DNA from: Tenericutes bacterium HGW-Tenericutes-5
GTDB taxonomy: Bacteria; Bacillota_I; Bacilli_A; Izemoplasmatales; Hujiaoplasmataceae
Direction: 5' to 3'
NCBI GenBank assembly: GCA_002839125.1
Contig: PGXI01000040.1
Coordinates: 1 to 11,343 of the forward strand
DNA: 11,343 nt
This document shows positions 7,533 to 11,343 of this stretch, piece after piece. The translations under genes and the position numbers were made by a program. The first letter of the stretch is position 1, and the number at the start of each line of letters is the position of its first letter. The notes beneath the pieces were generated by a model that saw only the letters and a program-made list of their open reading frames with translations, did not search any database and had not been told where the DNA came from.

Positions 7533-8152
7533 TCTTTCCCCTCCAGGAGTTTATAATACCTATGAATAGATCTTTCGGTTTTAGCATGTTCCGCTCTAAT
7601 TATAGCATAGATTCTATCAGCTGCGTTAATGATTTCATCGTTAACAACGATATAATCATATTTATAAGCTAAATGAAATTCTCTTTCGGCTTTTTCAATT
7701 CTTTTCATGATTGTTTCAGGGCTATCTGTTCCCCGATTTTTTAGTCGTTCAATTAAAGCTTGTCTTGATGGTGGAACGATAAAAATGAAGACGGCTTCAG
7801 GATTTTTTTCACGGACCTGTAAAGCACCTTCTACTTCAATTTCAACTATTACTTCTTTTCCTTTTTCCATCATTTTCTCAATGTAATCAATAGGGGTACC
7901 GTAATACTCGCCAACAAACTCAGCGTACTCAAGGAAACCATTGGCTTTGATTCTTTTCTCAAACTCTTCTCGAGTCACAAAAAAGTAGTCAATACCATCA
8001 ACTTCACCTATCCGAGGTTTTCTTGTCGTCATTGAAACTGAATAACAAAAATTGTTGTCAGGAATTTCAAACAGAGCTTTTCTAATTGTTCCTTTTCCTA
8101 CACCAGATGGCCCAGAAATAATAACTAAGAGGCCGCGCTCGTTAAGTTTCAG
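7529..8152 (-). CDS. gmk: Guanylate kinase, non-canonical start codon
   Basis: Guanylate kinase phosphorylates GMP to GDP with ATP, feeding the GTP pool; in Firmicutes the enzyme is a known target of (p)ppGpp. The frame gives about 207 aa (B. subtilis 204). NERGLLVIISGPSGVGKGT carries the P-loop at residues 14-22. TTRKPRIGEVDGIDYFF, EYAEFVGEYYGTP and EIEVEGALQV form the GMP-binding and lid regions. The first ATG in frame (8030-8032) falls after the P-loop and would give a dead 167-aa enzyme. Upstream of it there is no ATG, GTG or TTG in frame before the TGA at 8201-8203. I place the start at CTG (8150-8152); ATT at 8156-8158 or 8153-8155 are alternatives. A one-base error in the G6 run at 8159-8164 would instead open an ATG at 8164-8166. 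The gene ends in TGA, overlapping rpoZ. Confidence 0.93.
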   Translation of the reverse strand: MKLNERGLLVIISGPSGVGKGTIRKALFEIPDNNFCYSVSMTTRKPRIGEVDGIDYFFVTREEFEKRIKANGFLEYAEFVGEYYGTPIDYIEKMMEKGKEVIVEIEVEGALQVREKNPEAVFIFIVPPSRQALIERLKNRGTDSPETIMKRIEKAEREFHLAYKYDYIVVNDEIINAADRIYAIIRAEHAKTERSIHRYYKLLEGKE

Positions 8153-8171
8153 AATAATCCCCCCATTCCTT
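8150..8171 (-). promoter_or_regulatory. gmk translation start region with AAGGA, G6 run and rare start codons
   Basis: Reading along the minus strand: AAGGA (8167-8171), ATG (8164-8166, whose G begins the run), GGGGGG (8159-8164), ATT ATT (8153-8158), then CTG (8150-8152). The ATG touches AAGGA with no spacer and, as sequenced, runs into TGA after five codons. From AAGGA the first ATT is 8 bases away, a normal spacing. If the G run itself pairs with the anti-Shine-Dalgarno sequence, CTG is 6 bases away. B. subtilis Gmk begins MKERGLL, which aligns best with initiation at CTG (xKLNERGLL). Confidence 0.7.
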
Positions 8172-8192
8172 AGAAAATAAGCAATAATTATT

Positions 8193-8220
8193 ATTCTATA
8201 TCATAACATAAAACCGTTAA
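8193..8220 (-). promoter_or_regulatory. Promoter of gmk-rpoZ
   Basis: On the minus strand TTAACG (8215-8220) and TAGAAT (8193-8198) are separated by 16 bases, matching the -35 consensus at four of six and the -10 at five of six. Transcription would begin near 8186, about 34 bases before the proposed CTG. The element lies back to back with the rqcH promoter inside a 124-base divergent interval. Confidence 0.5.
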
Positions 8221-8251
8221 ATAGTAAAATTATTTTTTTCTTTTTAAACTA

Positions 8252-8272
8252 TGTTATAATAAGTGCAGGTGA
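8252..8272 (+). promoter_or_regulatory. Promoter and ribosome binding site of rqcH
   Basis: TGTTATAAT (8252-8260) is a perfect extended -10. The -35 position is only a T-tract. Transcription would start about seven bases on, near 8267, which is also where the AGGTGA ribosome binding site begins (8267-8272). The ATG at 8277 would then be only about 10 bases from the mRNA 5' end, an unusually short leader. Confidence 0.62.
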
Positions 8273-8276
8273 TAAT

Positions 8277-9917
8277 ATGAGCGTAGACGGAAGATTTATA
8301 GAATTTTTAGGAAAAGAATTAAATGAAAAGCTTACTAATAGACGTATAAATAAAATCTCACAATTAGCGAAAGCTGATTTTTTGTTTTCGTTAAATAATG
8401 AGAACCTTTATATCTCATTATCAACTGCTTTAGCACGTGTTCATTTGGTTAAAGAAAAATATTCTAACTTCGTTACTCCAGGTGGTTTTTGTATGTTTCT
8501 TAGAAAGTATATTGAAAAGGGAATAATAACAAAAATCGAATCCTTGAACTCTGATCGTATCATTCAAATAAAAGTTAACAACAGAAATGATATTGGGGAC
8601 TTAACAGATTATTTTGTTGTTATAGAGATGTTCGGTAGATACGCAAACCTTATTGTTTTGGATGAAAATCGGGTAATTATCAATGCTTATAAACATATTC
8701 ACCCTTTTGAAAATATCGACCGAATTATTGTTAATGGTCTTAAGTATGAACTTCCTAAAGATAACCGAATTGATCCACATGATTTAGTGAAGATTGAAGA
8801 ATTTTTTAAAGGTGAGAATATTTCTTACAAAACAATAATTGAAAATATCAAAGGTATGTCACCTTTAATTGCTAGACATATTATTGAAAAAGTTAATTTT
8901 AATGATAACTTATTTTATCAAGCGTTTCTTGACATCTATAATAGCGATGTTTTACCAACCAAATCTGGAAAATATTTTTATTACTTAGATATTTTTAGTG
9001 AAGATAAAGAACATTTTGATTCATTATCTTCGCTTTTAGAAAATCAATTTAATGAAGCCTCAAGTCTTGACCGAGTAAAACAAATTCATAAATACCTACA
9101 TACTTTTGTAAAGAATAATTTAGATAAAGATAAACATAAACTAGAAAAGTTGTCAAAAGATTTGCATGAAGCCGAAAATAATCAGATAAATCGGATTAAA
9201 GGAGATTTGCTCTTGCAAAATAATAATCTGATTGATAAGACTAAAACAGAAGTCAAACTTTTCAGTTATGAGCTTGATAAAGAGGTTGAAATCGAAATTG
9301 ACCGCATGTCTTGTCCAATTGATAACGCTAATAAATATTATGCTAAATATAAAAAGCAAAAGATTGCGATAACGCATATCAATAAACAGATTGAATTAAC
9401 AAAAAAAGAGATTAGTTATTTTGAAGACTTATTAAATCAGATTGATGAAAATTACAATATTAAAGACCTAGAAGAAATTCAAGAAGAACTTATTAATAAT
9501 AAGTATTTGCCGAAGAAAAAATCGAAGAATAAAATCAAATCACCAAATTACGACATTTATATTGATGAGTTAAATGTCCAAATAGCAGTAGGCAAAAACA
9601 ATATTCAAAACAATTATCTAACTCACAAACTTGCAAAGAAAGATTATTTATGGTTCCATGTTCAAAAACAAACCGGTTCTCATGTTGTGGTATTAAGCAA
9701 TGAAGACTTAAAAGAACCGACAATAAGAGCCGCAGCCAATTTAGCTGCTTACTACTCTAAAAGCAAGAATTCAAGTTCTGTCCCGATAGATTACACAAAA
9801 ATAAAATATGTGAAAAAGATACCAGGGGAATTTGGTTCATATGTTAGTTATACAAATCAAAAAACAATCTATATCGATCCGGATTTTGAATTAATAAAAA
9901 AACTAAGGAAAGGCTAA
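8277..9917 (+). CDS. rqcH: RqcH / NFACT family ribosome quality control protein (Rqc2 homologue; formerly fibronectin-binding protein)
   Basis: In Bacillus, RqcH binds 50S subunits blocked by peptidyl-tRNA and recruits tRNA-Ala to add C-terminal alanine tails that mark the chain for degradation. The protein is 546 aa. NFACT-N opens with MSVDGRFIEFLGKELN and contains GGFCMFLRKYIE (69-80) and a D93-R94 pair matching the DR motif needed for tRNA binding. A helix-hairpin-helix-like SPLIARHI lies near 195. Residues about 265-415 are highly charged and helical, consistent with the coiled-coil arm. The C-terminal NFACT-R domain shows VGKNNIQNNYLTHKLA (about 438-453), LWFHVQ and GSHVVV. It has the full domain set, so it is likely active. 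No signal peptide or anchor is seen, which favours the cytoplasmic role over surface adhesion. It is the only plus-strand gene, divergent from gmk and convergent with thrS. Confidence 0.94.
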   Translation: MSVDGRFIEFLGKELNEKLTNRRINKISQLAKADFLFSLNNENLYISLSTALARVHLVKEKYSNFVTPGGFCMFLRKYIEKGIITKIESLNSDRIIQIKVNNRNDIGDLTDYFVVIEMFGRYANLIVLDENRVIINAYKHIHPFENIDRIIVNGLKYELPKDNRIDPHDLVKIEEFFKGENISYKTIIENIKGMSPLIARHIIEKVNFNDNLFYQAFLDIYNSDVLPTKSGKYFYYLDIFSEDKEHFDSLSSLLENQFNEASSLDRVKQIHKYLHTFVKNNLDKDKHKLEKLSKDLHEAENNQINRIKGDLLLQNNNLIDKTKTEVKLFSYELDKEVEIEIDRMSCPIDNANKYYAKYKKQKIAITHINKQIELTKKEISYFEDLLNQIDENYNIKDLEEIQEELINNKYLPKKKSKNKIKSPNYDIYIDELNVQIAVGKNNIQNNYLTHKLAKKDYLWFHVQKQTGSHVVVLSNEDLKEPTIRAAANLAAYYSKSKNSSSVPIDYTKIKYVKKIPGEFGSYVSYTNQKTIYIDPDFELIKKLRKG

Positions 9918-9930
9918 ACGCCTTTCCTTA
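9904..9930. terminator. Bidirectional terminator shared by rqcH and thrS
   Basis: TAAGGAAAGGC (9904-9914) and GCCTTTCCTTA (9920-9930) form a perfect 11-bp stem around TAAAC. The plus strand continues into TTTCTTTTCTT, and the minus strand into AGTTTTTTTA, so each side has a U-rich tract. The rqcH stop codon (9915-9917) is in the loop and the thrS stop codon (9928-9930) is in the far arm, so the hairpin overlaps the ends of both genes. Confidence 0.92.
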
Positions 9931-11343
9931 TTTCTTTTCTTGGATTTCCTTTAAAATTAAACTAATGAATTCATCAACTTTAACAGTTGTTTGTTCTTGT
10001 TCACCGTATTTTCTATATGTTACTTCGTCGCTTTCAACTTCCTTATCACCAACAACTAGTTGATAAGGTATTTTTTTAGTTTGTGCTTCTCTAATTTTAT
10101 ATCCTAGTTTTTCATCTCGTTCATCCATCTCAACTCTAATTTTGTTTTCCATTAATTTAGTAAACAATTTTTTAGAAAAGTCTAGATGATAATCATTGTT
10201 CACCGGAATAACTTTAACTTGAACCGGAGCCATCCAAGTTGGGAACGCTCCTCCATAATGTTCAATTAAAATACCGATAAACCTTTCAATCGAACCATAT
10301 AAAGCTCTATGAAGCATAACTGGTCTTTTCTTTTCTCCGTTTGAATCAATATAAGTTAAATCAAATCGTTCTGGTAAATTCATGTCTAACTGAATAGTAC
10401 CGCATTGCCAAATTCTTTTCATGGAGTCACGAAGTTTAAAGTCTAGTTTTGGTCCATAAAATGCACCATCACCAGGGTTAACTTTATATTCTTTACCGAT
10501 TGACTCAAGCGCATCGGCTAAAGCTTTTTCAGCTTTATCCCAAGTTGCAATTTCACCGATATATTTTTCTTCAGGTCGAGTAGATAATTCAATATGGTAT
10601 TCCAAACCAAAGATTGAATACATGTATTCAAACAATCTGACTAGTTCTTTTACTTCATTGACTATCATATCTTCAGTCATAAAGATATGTGCATCATCTT
10701 GAGTAAAGTTTCTTACTCTAAAAAGACCGTTTAAAGCACCACTAGCTTCATGTCTATGAACAAGACCCAATTCTCCAACCTTTAAAGGAAAATCTTTATA
10801 GGAATGGATATCGCGTTTATAGACAAGCATTCCTCCCGGACAGTTCATTGGTTTGATTGCAAATTCCATATCATCAATCTCGGAAATATACATATTTTCG
10901 CGGTAATTAAACCAGTGACCGGATACTTCCCATAACTCTTTGTTTAACATAATTGGAGTTTGGATGAGTTTGTATCCTTCTTTAATATGAACATCGTACC
11001 AGAAGTTTTCTAGTTCTCTTCTTAAAATCATTCCATTAGGTAGCCAGAATGGAAAACCGGGACCATATTCACTAAGCATAAAAAGGTCTAATTGCTTTCC
11101 AAGTTTTCGATGATCACGTTTTTTTCTTTCTTCAAGGTTTTGTAAATGCTCATCAAGTTCTTCTTTAGAGAAAAATGATGTTCCATAAACTCTTGTAAGT
11201 TGCTTGTTATCAGAATTGCCACGCCAATAAGCACCAGCCAAACTTAAAAGTTTAAAATTTTTTATCCACTTTGTGCCCGGTAAATGGGGCCCGCGGCATA
11301 AATCAGTAAAGTGACTTTGTTTATAAATACTAATTTCTTCATC
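9928..11343 (-). CDS. thrS: Threonyl-tRNA synthetase, 3' part (5' end beyond window)
   Basis: ThrRS charges tRNA-Thr in the cytoplasm. The frame stays open to the right edge, so the 471 codons here are the C-terminal three quarters of a protein usually near 640 aa. Numbered from the edge, the fragment opens inside the editing-side (SAD) domain with FTDLCRGPH (12-20), whose Cys and His are metal ligands there. The class II catalytic core follows, with PMNCPGG (Cys168), VHRHEASGALNGLFRVRNF (motif 2), DDAHIF (His219) and MLHRALYGSIERF (motif 3, His345). Cys168, His219 and His345 are the zinc ligands that select Thr by its hydroxyl. The anticodon-binding domain starts near WMAPVQV and runs to the end. 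An apparent TTG start at 11239-11241 is only an internal leucine codon. The TGS domain, promoter and any leader lie outside the window. Confidence 0.97.
   Translation of the reverse strand, partial: DEEISIYKQSHFTDLCRGPHLPGTKWIKNFKLLSLAGAYWRGNSDNKQLTRVYGTSFFSKEELDEHLQNLEERKKRDHRKLGKQLDLFMLSEYGPGFPFWLPNGMILRRELENFWYDVHIKEGYKLIQTPIMLNKELWEVSGHWFNYRENMYISEIDDMEFAIKPMNCPGGMLVYKRDIHSYKDFPLKVGELGLVHRHEASGALNGLFRVRNFTQDDAHIFMTEDMIVNEVKELVRLFEYMYSIFGLEYHIELSTRPEEKYIGEIATWDKAEKALADALESIGKEYKVNPGDGAFYGPKLDFKLRDSMKRIWQCGTIQLDMNLPERFDLTYIDSNGEKKRPVMLHRALYGSIERFIGILIEHYGGAFPTWMAPVQVKVIPVNNDYHLDFSKKLFTKLMENKIRVEMDERDEKLGYKIREAQTKKIPYQLVVGDKEVESDEVTYRKYGEQEQTTVKVDEFISLILKEIQEKK

Noticed and set aside
7529..8032. 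gmk starting at the ATG at 8030-8032 (167 aa)
   Set aside because: This would remove the P-loop. The frame upstream clearly encodes NERGLLVIISGPSGVGKGT, matching the start of guanylate kinases.
8147..8166. Short frame from the ATG at 8164-8166
   Set aside because: It reads five codons and meets TGA, and it touches the AAGGA site with no spacer. It matters only if the G run is one base too short.
8183..8192. Perfect 10-bp palindrome AATAATTATT near the gmk transcription start
   Set aside because: Only A and T, does not extend, and such words are expected by chance in this composition.
9928..11241. thrS beginning at TTG 11239-11241 (437 aa)
   Set aside because: The frame continues to the window edge with conserved ThrRS sequence (FTDLCRGPH), so this TTG is an internal leucine codon.
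1..11343. Hidden mobile element, CRISPR array, toxin-antitoxin pair or defence system
   Set aside because: All long frames belong to core genes, gaps are short and explained by promoters, terminators or the T-box, and I found no spaced repeats or terminal inverted repeats.

Overview
The window comes from the chromosome of an AT-rich Gram-positive-lineage bacterium (Bacillota, possibly an Acholeplasma- or Izemoplasma-like relative). The evidence is a PolC-type replicative polymerase, a T-box-controlled pheST operon, an RqcH/NFACT protein, AGGAGG-type ribosome binding sites and promoters of the TGnTATAAT type. UGA appears to be a true stop, because gmk ends with it at the family's usual length. 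This argues against Mycoplasma or Spiroplasma, which read UGA as Trp. Placement below phylum is inference.

Layout, right to left along the minus strand: the 3' part of thrS (9928-11343, cut by the window edge); then one plus-strand gene, rqcH (8277-9917), convergent with thrS and sharing a bidirectional terminator with it; then, divergent from rqcH, gmk and rpoZ, which overlap by 4 bases and end at a terminator; then polC with its own promoter and a TTG start; then a small seven-helix BI-1/YccA-like membrane protein; then a phenylalanine T-box leader, pheS, and the 5' part of pheT, cut by the left edge.

The genes serve core information processing: threonyl- and phenylalanyl-tRNA charging, replication, GMP phosphorylation, the RNA polymerase omega subunit and ribosome-associated quality control. 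Only the BI-1-like gene has no clear role. The rqcH/gmk/rpoZ grouping resembles the yloA...gmk-rpoZ neighbourhood of Bacillus subtilis with the intervening genes missing.

I looked for a hidden or undescribed multi-gene system and do not see one: no mobile element, CRISPR array, phage gene or toxin-antitoxin pair. The points worth a second look are smaller. gmk has no ATG, GTG or TTG start compatible with its P-loop, and a G6 run lies at the start. The omega subunit carries an acidic, low-complexity N-terminal extension of about 78 residues. PolC has an acidic insertion in its zinc-ligand region. An 8-bp direct repeat with 11-bp periodicity lies over the -35 region of the BI-1-like gene. Two convergent genes have their stop codons inside one terminator hairpin.
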